From: Planctomycetota bacterium
Lineage (GTDB): Bacteria; Planctomycetota; Planctomycetia; Gemmatales; Gemmataceae
Direction: 5' to 3'
Assembly (NCBI GenBank): GCA_016873095.1
Contig: VGYC01000016.1
Coordinates: forward strand, 1-62,392
Length of the DNA stretch: 62,392 nucleotides
Each line of letters begins with the position of its first letter. Positions within the stretch are counted from its first letter, which is position 1. The position numbers were made by a program, and so were the translations under genes. The notes below the pieces were generated by a model, which was not told the origin of the DNA, did no database searches, and worked only from the letters and a program-made list of their open reading frames with translations. Of the stretch, positions 25,422 to 33,973 are shown piece after piece.

Positions 25422-26900
25422 ATGCGCATTGCCATCGGCGGCATCCTGCACGAGACCAGCACCTTCGCCACCGTGCCGACGACGTATCGCGATTTCGAGA
25501 CGGGCCTCGGCTTGTACCGCGGCGATGACATCGTCGCCAAGTTTCGCGGAACGAACAACTGCACCGGCGGCTTCATCACCGGCGCCGAACGGCATGGCTT
25601 CGAGATGGTCCCGCTCCTGTGGGGCTTCGCTTATCCCAGCGGCTTGATTCCGCGGGCCGATTACGACCGCCTCAAACGCGAGTTGCTGCAGCGGCTTGCG
25701 AAGGCAATGACCGACAAGCCTATCGACGGCGTGCTGCTCGATCTCCATGGGGCGATGGTGGTGGAAGGCATCGACGATGGCGATGGCGACGTCATCGAAT
25801 CGGTCCGCCGGGCCGTCGGCCAGGACCTGCCCATCGTCACGACCTTCGATCTGCACGGCAACCACACGCAGCGCCGCATCGAGCACGCTAGCGCCGTCGT
25901 CGGCTACGACACCTATCCGCACATCGACATGGCCGCGCGCGGCGAGGAGGCGGCCGACCTCATCGTCCGCATCGTCCGCGGCGAGATACGTCCCGTGATG
26001 GCGTTGCGCGAGTTGCCGCTCTTCTGGAGCGCGGCTTGCCAGGTGACGGCCCATCCGCCCATGGACGAGGCGATGCGCCTGGTCTTCGAGGCCGAGCGCC
26101 GGCCGGGCATCCTGTCCGTCACGCTGGCGACCGGCTTTCCGTGGGCGGACGTGCCCCACATGGGCGCGTCGGTCATCGTCGTCGCCGACGGTGACCCGGG
26201 GCTTGCCCGCAAGACCGCCGACGAGATCGGCGACTGGGTCTGGCAGCGCCGCGAGCGCTGGCATCGCCGGCCCTTGACTGTCAGCGAGGCCCTCGACTTC
26301 GGCGACAAGCAGGGGCGCTATCCCCTGATGCTCGCCGACATGGCCGACAACACCGGCGGCGGCGCGCCCGGCGATTCCACCGAGGTGCTGCGCGAGTTCA
26401 TCAAGCGCGACCTGCACGATGCCCTCGTGCTCTACATGGTCGATCCCGAGGCGGCGCGACAAGCACATGCCGCCGGCGTCGGCGGCCGCTTTCAGGTCGA
26501 GCTGGGCGGCAAGTCGCATCCGGTGCAGGGCCCGCCGGCGCCGATGGAATTGGAGGTCGTCGCGCTTTCCGATGGCCGGTTCGTCTACGATGGCCCGATG
26601 TACGGCGGCCTCACCGGCGAGCTGGGCCTCTCGGCGTGGGTGAGACAGCGCGGCGTCAATGTCGTCGTTGTCAGTGCCCGCATGCAGCCGCTCGACCAGG
26701 CCTTCGCACGCTCCTTCGGCATCGACTGCGCGAAGATGCGCTACATCTCGCTCAAGTCGGCCGTCCATTTCCGCTCCGGCTTCGAGAAACTCGGCGGTTC
26801 GATCCACAACATCGACGCCTCGGCGTTACACACCCACGATTTTGCCAGGCTGCCATATCAGAGGCGTAAGAAGCCGATGTATCCGCTGGAGGGATCGTAG
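25422..26900 (+). CDS. M81-family metallopeptidase (MlrC-like)
   Basis: A 492-residue protein of the MlrC family, named for a microcystin-degrading enzyme but widespread and mostly of unknown substrate. It starts MRIAIGGILHETSTFATVPT, with HETSTF near the N-terminus. Further conserved blocks are GVLLDLHGAMVVEG, TFDLHGNHTQR and YDTYPHIDMAARG, giving the His/Asp metal-binding set, then MLADMADNTGGGAPGD. GGAGAGAACACC precedes the ATG. The last 17 residues (LPYQRRKKPMYPLEGS) are duplicated downstream in a gene scar at 27055-27107. No signal peptide, so cytoplasmic. Confidence 0.92.
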   Translation: MRIAIGGILHETSTFATVPTTYRDFETGLGLYRGDDIVAKFRGTNNCTGGFITGAERHGFEMVPLLWGFAYPSGLIPRADYDRLKRELLQRLAKAMTDKPIDGVLLDLHGAMVVEGIDDGDGDVIESVRRAVGQDLPIVTTFDLHGNHTQRRIEHASAVVGYDTYPHIDMAARGEEAADLIVRIVRGEIRPVMALRELPLFWSAACQVTAHPPMDEAMRLVFEAERRPGILSVTLATGFPWADVPHMGASVIVVADGDPGLARKTADEIGDWVWQRRERWHRRPLTVSEALDFGDKQGRYPLMLADMADNTGGGAPGDSTEVLREFIKRDLHDALVLYMVDPEAARQAHAAGVGGRFQVELGGKSHPVQGPPAPMELEVVALSDGRFVYDGPMYGGLTGELGLSAWVRQRGVNVVVVSARMQPLDQAFARSFGIDCAKMRYISLKSAVHFRSGFEKLGGSIHNIDASALHTHDFARLPYQRRKKPMYPLEGS

Positions 26901-26982
26901 CCACAAGCTGCCAGCTTGTGCGCTTGACGCCGCGCGGCGAAAGCGCGACTGCATCGACCGACAAGCTGGCAGCTTGTCGCCA

Positions 26983-27107
26983 CGAACCGAGGATGCCATG
27001 CACCTGCGACCCATGACCGAAGCCGATCGTGCCGAGGTGGCCGAGCTGATCTAGCGGGTGCCGTATCAAAGGCGACGCAAGCCGAAGTATCCTCTCGAAG
27101 GATCCAA
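26983..27107 (+). pseudogene. Scar of a duplicated mlrC-GNAT pair
   Basis: From 26983 the sequence copies the upstream leader and first 18 codons of the GNAT gene at 27503, reading MHLRPMTEADRAEVAELI and then TAG. At once it changes into a diverged copy of the 3' end of mlrC: RVPYQRRRKPKYPLEGSNR at 27055-27107, against RLPYQRRKKPMYPLEGS at 26850-26900. The join fuses the 5' end of one GNAT copy to the 3' end of a second mlrC copy. A former tandem array that lost its middle by deletion explains both parts. Confidence 0.75.
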
Positions 27108-27368
27108 CCGCTGTAGCGGCCGACTGGCTGGAACTTGTCGCCAGATTCGTTTCATGTCAGCGCGCGCCACCCCGTTGTGACACCTTTGCATTTTGATGAC
27201 ATAAAAATCCGCCGATGCGTTGGCGGCAGCGCCGCGTCGCAAGGCGTTATACCGACGCTACTTGCGAAGCGATGCCATGGCGGCGGCTGATAGAAGCCGA
27301 TGTGAGTCAATGCCTACAATGAACTGAACGGAGCGCTGGATGGATGACACGATCGCCATGCAACGCAA

Positions 27369-27466
27369 TGAACCACCGAGACACAGAGGCACAGAGAATG
27401 GCAAGATAGGCAAGTAGAATCTTGCTTTCTTCTCCCAATTCTCTTCTCTGCGCCTCTGTGGTTCTA
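27369..27466. repeat. Inverted repeat of the CACAGAGGCACAGAG type
   Basis: GAACCACCGAGACACAGAGG at 27369-27388 faces TCTCTGCGCCTCTGTGGTTC at 27446-27465. The arms match with a few mismatches, and the insert between is AT-richer than its surroundings. It lies just upstream of the GNAT gene start. Confidence 0.6.
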
Positions 27467-27502
27467 ATTGAGTTGCAAGGCCCACCACGAACCGAGGATG
27501 CC

Positions 27503-28420
27503 ATGCACCTGCGTCCCATGACCGAAGCCGATCGCGCCGAGGTGGCCGAGCTGATCTACTGCTCGATTAACTTCTGGTATCGCGCGCATGGCTGTGCCGA
27601 GATCTTTCGCGGCGGGCCGGGCGTGACGGATGTCTTCTACGAGGTCTACAACGACCTGACGCCGGGTTGCAATGTGGTCGCGGTCAATCCGGCGACGGGC
27701 CGGCTCATGGGCTCATGCTTTTATCATCCACGTGAGAAGCACGTCAGCCTCGGCATCATGAACGTGCATCCCAACTACTTCGGCCGCGGCGTGGGCAGCG
27801 CGCTGCTGAAGCACATCATCGATTTCACGGAGCGCGGCGGCTTTCCGGCCCTGCGGCTGACGCAGAGCGCCATCAACGTCGATTCCTTCTCGCTGTACAA
27901 CAAGGCCGGTTTCGTGCCGCGCCATGCGTACCAGGACATGATCGTCGGCGTGCCGCCGGCAGGCTGGCCGCATCGCACCGCCGGTGATGTGCGCGCTGCC
28001 CGCCCGGAGGATGTCGCCGCGATGGCGGCCGTGGAACGAGAGGTCAGCGGCATCACGCGCGAGCAGGACTATCGTTACTGCATCGCCAACGCCCGCGGCT
28101 ACTGGCATGTCTCGGTGCGGGACAATCCGCATGGCGGGCTGGACGGCTGGCTGGTATCCTGCGCGCACCCGGCCATGAACATGCTTGGCCCCGGCGTGGC
28201 CCGCGACGAAGCGACTGCCGCGGCACTCATCTGCAACGAGCTGGATCGACATCGTGGCCGGTCGCCGGTCGTGCTCATTCCCATGGACAGACCGGCGCTC
28301 GTGCGGCAGATGTATGCCTGGGGCGCCCGCAACTGCGAGATGCACTTTTGCCAGGTCCGCGGCGCCTTTCAACCTTTCAACGGCGTCAACATGCCAAGCT
28401 TTCTGCCGGAGACGGCGTAG
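27503..28420 (+). CDS. Double-domain GNAT acetyltransferase
   Basis: A 305-residue protein with two GNAT folds in tandem. The first (about 1-150) has VSLGIMNVHPNYFGRGVGSALL, the acetyl-CoA-binding motif A (R/Q-x-x-G-x-G/A as GRGVGS), then LRLTQSAINVDSFSLYNKAGF. The second (about 160-300) begins VRAARPEDVAAMAAVEREV. It lacks an equally clear motif A, so it may be a degenerate or substrate-binding half. GAGGATGCC precedes the ATG at 27503. The first 18 codons also occur at 26998 as a pseudogene fragment. Substrate unknown. Confidence 0.87.
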   Translation: MHLRPMTEADRAEVAELIYCSINFWYRAHGCAEIFRGGPGVTDVFYEVYNDLTPGCNVVAVNPATGRLMGSCFYHPREKHVSLGIMNVHPNYFGRGVGSALLKHIIDFTERGGFPALRLTQSAINVDSFSLYNKAGFVPRHAYQDMIVGVPPAGWPHRTAGDVRAARPEDVAAMAAVEREVSGITREQDYRYCIANARGYWHVSVRDNPHGGLDGWLVSCAHPAMNMLGPGVARDEATAAALICNELDRHRGRSPVVLIPMDRPALVRQMYAWGARNCEMHFCQVRGAFQPFNGVNMPSFLPETA

Positions 28421-28489
28421 TGCAACGTCTGGCTTGAAAGGATATTAGGGAGTGCGAGGGTCCTGCCACGCCGCCGCCTGGTCAGCAGG

Positions 28490-28849
28490 CTAGCGCGACT
28501 TGACGTACTTCGGTTGATAGAGCTGGACCTCGCAGCCGCCGGGCATCTTGAAGTGTGTGACAAGCCCGTAGCCGGCGTCGCTGATGCCGTCGCTGAACTC
28601 CACCCCCTTGGCGCGAAGCCCGGCAACCGTCTTGTGGACATCGTCGCAGTAGAACGAGATGTTGTGCATGCCGGCCGGGGCGCCATTGGCCTCGTCGCTC
28701 GGATGGCAGCCCATCTCGGCCTCGGGCAGGTCGAAGATCAGCCAGCCGCCGCCCACGTCGCTCGCCGGAAAGCCGAGCTTGTCGCGGATGAAGGCGCGCG
28801 TGGCGTCGGCGTCGGATGAGTAAAGCATGGTGTGCACGCCCGTGATCAT
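28490..28849 (-). CDS. VOC/glyoxalase-fold protein
   Basis: A 119-residue vicinal-oxygen-chelate protein. The beta-alpha-beta-beta-beta units run MITGVHTMLYSSDADATRAF, FRDKL-like helix, GGGWLIFDLPEAEMGCHP, and then HNISFYCDDVHKTVAGLRAKG and FKMPGGCEVQLYQPKY. His6 and His58-region plus Glu113-region residues are in places used for metal binding in glyoxalase-like dioxygenases, though the activity is not known. GAGGTGAGACC precedes the ATG. It is a single gene, convergent with GNAT and divergent from 28976. Confidence 0.87.
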   Translation of the reverse strand: MITGVHTMLYSSDADATRAFIRDKLGFPASDVGGGWLIFDLPEAEMGCHPSDEANGAPAGMHNISFYCDDVHKTVAGLRAKGVEFSDGISDAGYGLVTHFKMPGGCEVQLYQPKYVKSR

Positions 28850-28975
28850 GGTCTCACCTCAAAGCCTGGGAACGAGATTATCGCTTCGGGCGCGTGACAG
28901 CAAGGTTCCCTGGCTCGTTTCCGCCGCGGGCCGTAGGATAACATGCGGACAACGAGACTCCACGAGGAAACCACG

Positions 28976-29554
28976 ATGAAGATCACGTACTGCGGGGGCA
29001 TCGCCGGGTTGCTGGTGTGCGCGGCGGCACTGTTCCTGACGCGGCCGAGCCAGGGCGGCGACGACAAGGGTGTCGAGGTGACGCTCGACAACCTGAAATC
29101 GCGAGCGCCGGCCACCTGGAAGGCGCAGAAGCCATCCAACAAGTTCCGTGCCTATCAATTCGCTGTGCCCATGGCCAAGGGAGACAAGAAGGACGCCGAA
29201 CTGGTGATCTTCTATTTCGGCCCCGGCTCCGGTGGCACCGTTGCCGACAACATCAAGCGCTGGAAGGGACAGTTCCAGGCCCCGGACGGCAAGGACATCG
29301 ACGATGTCTCGAAGCTCGAGAAGAAGAAGGTCGGCAGGGTGGACGTGACCTACCTGGATATCTCCGGCACATATCTCTTCAAGTTCCCTCCCTTCGACCC
29401 CAACGCCAAGACCCAGAAGCTCTCCGATTACCGCCGGCTCGGTGTTTACTTCGATAGCGAGAACGGCCCGTACTTCATCACGCTCACTGGGCCGGCCAAG
29501 ACGGTCGCCAAGCACAAGAAGGGCTTTGACGGCTGGATCGACGGCTTCAAATGA
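28976..29554 (+). CDS. Secreted planctomycete hypothetical protein
   Basis: A 192-residue protein with a signal peptide (MKITYCGGIAGLLVCAAALF, cleaved near GG) and a GAGGAAACC ribosome-binding site. The mature part is a single beta-rich domain with VTLDNLKSRAPATWKAQKPS, KDAELVIFYFGPGSGGT, VADNIKRWKGQF, YLDISGTYLFKFPPFDP and YFITLTGPAKTVAKHK. This domain type is common in planctomycete exported proteins but has no assigned function. queA starts 10 bases after its stop, so the two may be cotranscribed. Confidence 0.8.
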   Translation: MKITYCGGIAGLLVCAAALFLTRPSQGGDDKGVEVTLDNLKSRAPATWKAQKPSNKFRAYQFAVPMAKGDKKDAELVIFYFGPGSGGTVADNIKRWKGQFQAPDGKDIDDVSKLEKKKVGRVDVTYLDISGTYLFKFPPFDPNAKTQKLSDYRRLGVYFDSENGPYFITLTGPAKTVAKHKKGFDGWIDGFK

Positions 29555-29564
29555 TGAATGACTA

Positions 29565-30644
29565 ATGGTGAACGATGAGCGGCATCCGGATCGCACGCAA
29601 TTGCGCCCGGATGCCGTTTTCCTTGATTATGAGTTGCCGGGCGAATTGATTGCCCAGGCGCCGTGCCCGGAGCGCGACCACTCGCGGTTGATGCGGCTGG
29701 ATCGCTGCAGCGGCGCCATCGCTCACCATCATTTCTTCGAGCTACCCGAGTTGCTGCGGCCCGGCGATTTGCTGATTCTCAACGACACGCGCGTCTTGCC
29801 GGCCCGCTTGCTCGGCAAGCGCCGCGCCACCGGCGGCAAATGGGAAGGTCTGTTCCTCGGCGTGACCGCGAACGGCTGCTGGGACATGATGTGCCAGACC
29901 CGCGGCAAGCTTGCCGCCGGCGACATCATCGACGTGGGCGGCGCGGAGGCGAGTCTGGAACTGCGTCTCATCGAGAAGTCGCCGGAAGGGCGCTGGCTGG
30001 CCCGGCCGGATCGCGCGGGACACTTTGCTGAGGTACTGCAACAGTACGGCCATGTGCCCTTGCCGCCATACATCCGCAAGGGCGCGGCAGAAGCCGCGGA
30101 TCGCGAGCGCTATCAGACCGTCTACGCCCGGAACGCGGGCGCGGTGGCGGCCCCTACCGCGGGTCTGCACTTCACTCCGGATCTCTTCGATAAACTCAAG
30201 GAACGCGGCATCGACTGGGCTCATGTCACCTTGCACGTCGGCCTGGGGACGTTTCAACCCGTTCAGGTTGAGGACTACAGGGCACACAAGATGCACGCTG
30301 AGTGTGGAGAGTTGTCGGAGACAACCGTCAAGGCGATCGCCGCTTGCCGCGCTCGCGGCGGCCGCATTGTGGCCGTGGGCACGACCAGCGTGCGCGTGCT
30401 GGAGACCGTGGCCGCGACTGGCCCGGTGCGACCGTGGGCGGGTGCGACGACGCTGTACATACATCCGCCCTATGAATTCCGCGTGGTCGATGCCCTGGTG
30501 ACGAACTTCCATCTGCCGCGCACCACGCTGCTGCTCATGGTCGGCGCTTTTGCCGGCGGGGCGTTGCTGCGCTCTGCCTATGCCGCGGCCATCGCGTCGC
30601 AATACCGCTTCTACAGCTACGGAGACGCGATGCTGATCGTGTAA
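29565..30644 (+). CDS. queA: S-adenosylmethionine:tRNA ribosyltransferase-isomerase
   Basis: A 359-residue cytoplasmic enzyme that transfers and isomerises the ribosyl part of SAM onto preQ1 in tRNA, giving epoxyqueuosine. Family signatures are all present: FDYELPGELIAQ-like opening (LDYELPGELIAQAPCPERDH), DLLILNDTRVLPARL, YQTVYARNAGAVAAPTAGLH, VTLHVGLGTFQPV, MHAECGEL, VAVGTTSVRVLET, and LVTNFHLPRTTLLLMVGAF. Length is normal. The ATG at 29565 lies ten bases after the upstream gene. The next gene begins five bases after its stop. Confidence 0.97.
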   Translation: MVNDERHPDRTQLRPDAVFLDYELPGELIAQAPCPERDHSRLMRLDRCSGAIAHHHFFELPELLRPGDLLILNDTRVLPARLLGKRRATGGKWEGLFLGVTANGCWDMMCQTRGKLAAGDIIDVGGAEASLELRLIEKSPEGRWLARPDRAGHFAEVLQQYGHVPLPPYIRKGAAEAADRERYQTVYARNAGAVAAPTAGLHFTPDLFDKLKERGIDWAHVTLHVGLGTFQPVQVEDYRAHKMHAECGELSETTVKAIAACRARGGRIVAVGTTSVRVLETVAATGPVRPWAGATTLYIHPPYEFRVVDALVTNFHLPRTTLLLMVGAFAGGALLRSAYAAAIASQYRFYSYGDAMLIV

Positions 30645-30648
30645 CTGC

Positions 30649-31440
30649 ATGAGCAATCTCATCACGCGTGTTGACGTCGCTGTCCGCCGGCTGGACCCGG
30701 TGGAAGCCGAACTGATCGCGACCGTCCGCTGCAGGCAAGTGACCCCCAGCACGCTGTTGAAGGGTCAACTTACCGGCCCACGATGCCCCTATGCGTCCAC
30801 AGTCGAGATCGCCTATCCCTGGCGGGAAATCGCGCGCACGCAAGACGAGATCCAGTTGCGCGCGCTCATTCCCGAGCCGAGCCCGTGGGACACGCAAAGT
30901 CCCTTTCGTTACGAGTCCGTCCTTGACCTGTTGGAGGACGGCGTCTCTTGCGACAAGCAGGTTTCCAGCCAGGGTATCCGTACCGTCCATTTCGGTCCGC
31001 GTGGCTGGCGCTGGAACGGACGGGAACTGTCATTGCATGCCCGGCGCCGCGACAGTTTGACAGAAGACAGCGTGCTGGATTTGCGCACAGACGGCTGCAA
31101 TGCCCTGCTGCTACCCGTGGAGCCTGTTGTGTCTGAGTGCTTGAATGACGTCCGAGCGTGCGCCTGGCGAATCGCGGACCACTACGGCTTCCTGCTCCTC
31201 GGCTTGCTTGATGCGAGCGTACCGTTCGAAAAGGTGATGCAGCGCGCGCGTTGTACCTGTGCACTGGGTTGGGTGGCGACGGCAAAAACCTTCGCCCGGG
31301 CACGCAGCCTGATCGACGCCGGTTTAATACTGGGATTCCTGCTAGGCCAGCCAGACGAGCCAGTTCCGGAAGGATGCAGTTTTGTGGTCGTCCCCGATGC
31401 CTCCTGGAAGACATCCGTACCGCAAGTCTGGGTGCCGTGA
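30649..31440 (+). CDS. GH2-like beta-sandwich protein lacking a catalytic barrel
   Basis: A 263-residue protein, apparently cytoplasmic since no signal peptide is seen. Its middle part follows the immunoglobulin-like domain of family 2 glycosidases: IPEPSPWDTQSPFRYESVLD, LLEDGVSCDKQVSSQGIRTV, then GWRWNGRELSLHARR. In GH2 enzymes these blocks precede the TIM barrel. Here the C-terminal part is short, contains ADHYGFLLLGLLDASVPFEK, and has no visible catalytic Glu pair. It starts five bases after queA and is probably translated with it. It could bind a sugar or be a remnant; function unknown. Confidence 0.7.
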   Translation: MSNLITRVDVAVRRLDPVEAELIATVRCRQVTPSTLLKGQLTGPRCPYASTVEIAYPWREIARTQDEIQLRALIPEPSPWDTQSPFRYESVLDLLEDGVSCDKQVSSQGIRTVHFGPRGWRWNGRELSLHARRRDSLTEDSVLDLRTDGCNALLLPVEPVVSECLNDVRACAWRIADHYGFLLLGLLDASVPFEKVMQRARCTCALGWVATAKTFARARSLIDAGLILGFLLGQPDEPVPEGCSFVVVPDASWKTSVPQVWVP

Positions 31441-31644
31441 CGTCGTCACGCGCTGGGTGCCAAAACTGACTTTCGCGAGCGGCTTTTGGCAGTCCGGCGG
31501 CGAATGAGCCGGTCCTGGTTGATCGTCGCAAATCGCCGTCAAATCTGACCTTATGCGCGGCGCCCCCCGAGCCTCTTGATCGGCACGCCGCTTGCTATCT
31601 CTGATCTCGTTCGCTCTCACATCACGCCTTTTGGAGGAAAACAC

Positions 31645-32094
31645 ATGTTCGCGCGCTGGCAAAACCTGAGTGGACCCGGCTGGAACACGTTGACTCAATT
31701 GCAAGACGAGATGAATCGTCTGTTTGACCGCTGCGGCTTCAACGGCCATCGGCCCGCGGCGCGGGGCGTCTTCCCGGCCATCAACATGTGGGAGGACGGC
31801 GAGTCGCTCCTGGTCGAGGCGGAACTGCCCGGCCTGGACATGAAAGACCTGGAAATCTACGTCACCGGCACCGATCAGCTCACGCTCAAGGGCGAGCGCA
31901 AGCCCAACGTCCCGGCCGACAGCGTCAAGCATCGCCAGGAACGCGGTTTCGGGAACTTCGTGCGCGTCCTCACCTTGCCCTATGCCGTGGATGCCAGCAA
32001 GGTGGATGCCCGGCTGGAACACGGCGTTCTGCAAGTGAGACTTGCCAAGCACGAATCCGCGAAGCCCCGCAAGATCCCGGTGAAAGCCGTGTAG
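31645..32094 (+). CDS. Small heat shock protein (Hsp20/alpha-crystallin)
   Basis: A 149-residue ATP-independent chaperone that holds unfolding proteins. GGAGGAAAACAC precedes the ATG at 31645. The N-terminal arm (NTLTQLQDEMNRLFDR) is followed by the alpha-crystallin domain at about 45-135: VFPAINMWEDGESLLVEAEL, PGLDMKDLEIYV, LTLKGERK, and FVRVLTLPYAVDASKVDARL. The closing segment has the usual IPV motif near the C-terminus (KIPVKAV). A second Hsp20 gene follows 56 bases later in the same direction. Confidence 0.95.
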   Translation: MFARWQNLSGPGWNTLTQLQDEMNRLFDRCGFNGHRPAARGVFPAINMWEDGESLLVEAELPGLDMKDLEIYVTGTDQLTLKGERKPNVPADSVKHRQERGFGNFVRVLTLPYAVDASKVDARLEHGVLQVRLAKHESAKPRKIPVKAV

Positions 32095-32150
32095 GTCACC
32101 CGGCTTGACTGCCATGTGAACCTGAACAACCAAGACAAAGGAGAATCCAT

Positions 32151-32546
32151 ATGCTCGAGACACCCGAACTCAGCCAGAAGAGCCGGGCCGAATCGTCCGG
32201 AGCGGAGCACCTCCGCGGCGGCCCCCAGTTTGTTCCCCAGGTGGATATCTACGAGTCCGACAAGGAACTGGTCCTGTTCGCCGACCTGCCCGGAGTTGCG
32301 CCGGCTGACATCGATCTGCACTATGAGCGCGGCCAGCTGGTGCTGCAGGGCAAGGTCATGCGACCGCGGCAGGAGGGAACAGCCATCGCCACCGAGTACG
32401 AGTACGGCGACTTCCATCGCGTCTTCCAGTTGCACGAGACCATTGACAGCACCGCCATCGAAGCTGAATGCAACAACGGCGTGCTCACCGTCCATCTGCC
32501 CAAGGAACAGAAGGCACAGCCAAGAAAGATCAACGTCCGGCAATAA
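32151..32546 (+). CDS. Small heat shock protein (Hsp20), second copy
   Basis: A 131-residue Hsp20 with AAAGGAGAATCC before the ATG. The crystallin domain is at about 25-125: VDIYESDKELVLFADLPGVA, PADIDLHYERGQLVLQGKV, DFHRVFQLHETIDSTAIEAE and NNGVLTVHLPKE. It ends in KAQPRKINVRQ, an IxV-like end. Sequence identity with the first copy is low, so they are paralogs, not a recent duplication. A Rho-independent terminator follows at 32570-32611. Adjacent copies suggest hetero-oligomers. Confidence 0.95.
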   Translation: MLETPELSQKSRAESSGAEHLRGGPQFVPQVDIYESDKELVLFADLPGVAPADIDLHYERGQLVLQGKVMRPRQEGTAIATEYEYGDFHRVFQLHETIDSTAIEAECNNGVLTVHLPKEQKAQPRKINVRQ

Positions 32547-32569
32547 TCGAATCTCAACGAACGAACCAG

Positions 32570-32611
32570 CAGGAGGAGTCCGGCCGAAGGTCGGCCTCCT
32601 CCTGGCGTTTT
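32570..32611 (+). terminator. Rho-independent terminator after the Hsp20 pair
   Basis: CAGGAGGAGTCCGGCCGA at 32570-32587 pairs with TCGGCCTCCTCCTG at 32591-32604 with a small bulge. A GCGTTTTCG run follows. It lies 24 bases after the second hsp20 stop and just before the threonine synthase start. Confidence 0.75.
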
Positions 32612-32625
32612 CGTAGGATGAGCGC

Positions 32626-33843
32626 ATGACTTTCGTCACTCACCTGGAAAGCGCGCTCGACGGCACGCATTTCGACGCGGGACGCGTGCTGACCGTGCAC
32701 CAGGGTCGGCCGTTGTGGGTCCGCTATGACCTGTCACGCGTTCGTGCCGCCGTCAAGCCGGCCGACCTGCATGCCCGCGAATCCTCGCTGTGGCGTTACC
32801 GCGAATTGCTGCCCCTGCCGCTGGCGAGCGCGCCGGTCACGCTGGGCGAAGGCATGACGCCGCTCCTCCCTTGCCCCAGACTCGGCGCGGAACTGGGTTT
32901 CGCCCACCTCCTGGTCAAGGATGAATCGCAATTGCCGACCGGCAGCTTCAAGAGCCGGGGCATGGCGGCGGCCGTCAGCATGGCCCGCCATTTCGGCCTC
33001 AAACGTCTGGCCATCCCGACGGCGGGCAACGCCGGCGGAGCCCTGGCGGCTTATGCTGCACGGGCCGGCATCGAAACCTTCGTCTTCATGCCCGAGGACA
33101 CGCCGGCGATCAACCCCCTTGAAGCGCACCTGTGCGGGGCACGCGTCTTCCTCGTCAACGGGCTCATCACCGATTGTGGCCGGATCGTCCGCGAGGGCGT
33201 GGACCGCGCCGGCTGGTTCGACATGTCCACTCTGAAGGAACCGTATCGCCTCGAAGGCAAGAAGACGATGGGACTGGAACTGGCCGAGCAGCTCGGCTGG
33301 ATGCTGCCGGACGTGATCCTCTATCCCACGGGCGGCGGCACCGGGCTCATCGGCATGTGGAAGGCGTTTCAAGAATTGCGCGAGCTGGGCTGGCTGAAGA
33401 GCGACAAGCTGCCGCGGCTGGTGAGCTGCCAGAGCGACGGCTGCGCTCCCATCGTGCGCGCCTACGACGCGGGCCAGCGCTTCGCCGAGCCGTTCGCCAA
33501 CGCGCGCACGCTCGCCAGCGGCCTGCGCGTGCCGGCCGCCGTCGGCGACTGCATGATGCTCGACGCCATCCGCGCCAGCGGCGGCTGCGCCATCGCCGGC
33601 AAGGAAGAACGCATCATCCCCTGGATGCAGCGCGTCGCCCGCCGCGAAGGCATCGCCATCTGCCCGGAAACGGCCGTGTGCTTCGATTGCCTGGAACAGC
33701 TCCGCCACCATGGCAAGGTCCTGCCGCACGAGCAAGTCGTCGTCTTCAACACGGGCGCCGCGCAGAAGTATCCCGAGGTCCTGGCCGTCGAACTGCCGCG
33801 CATCGACAAGGATCAGCCGGTGGTCTACGAGAGCTTGCTGTAG
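32626..33843 (+). CDS. thrC: Threonine synthase
   Basis: A 405-residue PLP enzyme of fold type II that converts O-phosphohomoserine to threonine. The PLP Lys is in LPTGSFKSRGMAAAVSMA. Further family features are PTAGNAGGALAAYAARAG, the phosphate loop YPTGGGTGLIGMWKA, SCQSDGCAPIVRAYDAG and VVFNTGAAQKYPEVLA. The ATG at 32626 has no strong ribosome-binding site. Cysteate synthase and threonine-synthase-like relatives share these motifs, so the substrate is inferred. No neighbouring thr operon genes are seen. Confidence 0.88.
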   Translation: MTFVTHLESALDGTHFDAGRVLTVHQGRPLWVRYDLSRVRAAVKPADLHARESSLWRYRELLPLPLASAPVTLGEGMTPLLPCPRLGAELGFAHLLVKDESQLPTGSFKSRGMAAAVSMARHFGLKRLAIPTAGNAGGALAAYAARAGIETFVFMPEDTPAINPLEAHLCGARVFLVNGLITDCGRIVREGVDRAGWFDMSTLKEPYRLEGKKTMGLELAEQLGWMLPDVILYPTGGGTGLIGMWKAFQELRELGWLKSDKLPRLVSCQSDGCAPIVRAYDAGQRFAEPFANARTLASGLRVPAAVGDCMMLDAIRASGGCAIAGKEERIIPWMQRVARREGIAICPETAVCFDCLEQLRHHGKVLPHEQVVVFNTGAAQKYPEVLAVELPRIDKDQPVVYESLL

Positions 33844-33915
33844 CGATAACGGTGTGCTACCAGGAACCGCGCACGAACTGCAAGTCATGATCCACTCGAC
33901 TCAGAAATGCATTGC

Positions 33916-33951
33916 ATTGCCACCCCCCTCTCCGCACCCCGGCAACGAATC
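33916..33951. repeat. Interspersed repeat B, copy 1
   Basis: ATTGCCACCCCCCTCTCCGC continues to CCCCGGCAACGAATC. Copy 2 with few changes is at 61155-61190. The ends (TTGCC and GGCAA) are inverted, giving a weak hairpin. Confidence 0.65.
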
Positions 33952-33973
33952 CATCATGGGACCGCATTCACTC

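Larger units (their letters stand above)
26901..27502. other. 600-bp gene-free stretch holding duplication scar and repeats
   Basis: It contains a 20-base palindromic repeat pair (ACAAGCTGCCAGCTTGT at 26904-26920 and ACAAGCTGGCAGCTTGT at 26961-26977), the mlrC-GNAT scar at 26983-27107, and a hairpin repeat at 27369-27466. About 27110-27360 shows nothing I can assign. Confidence 0.6.
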
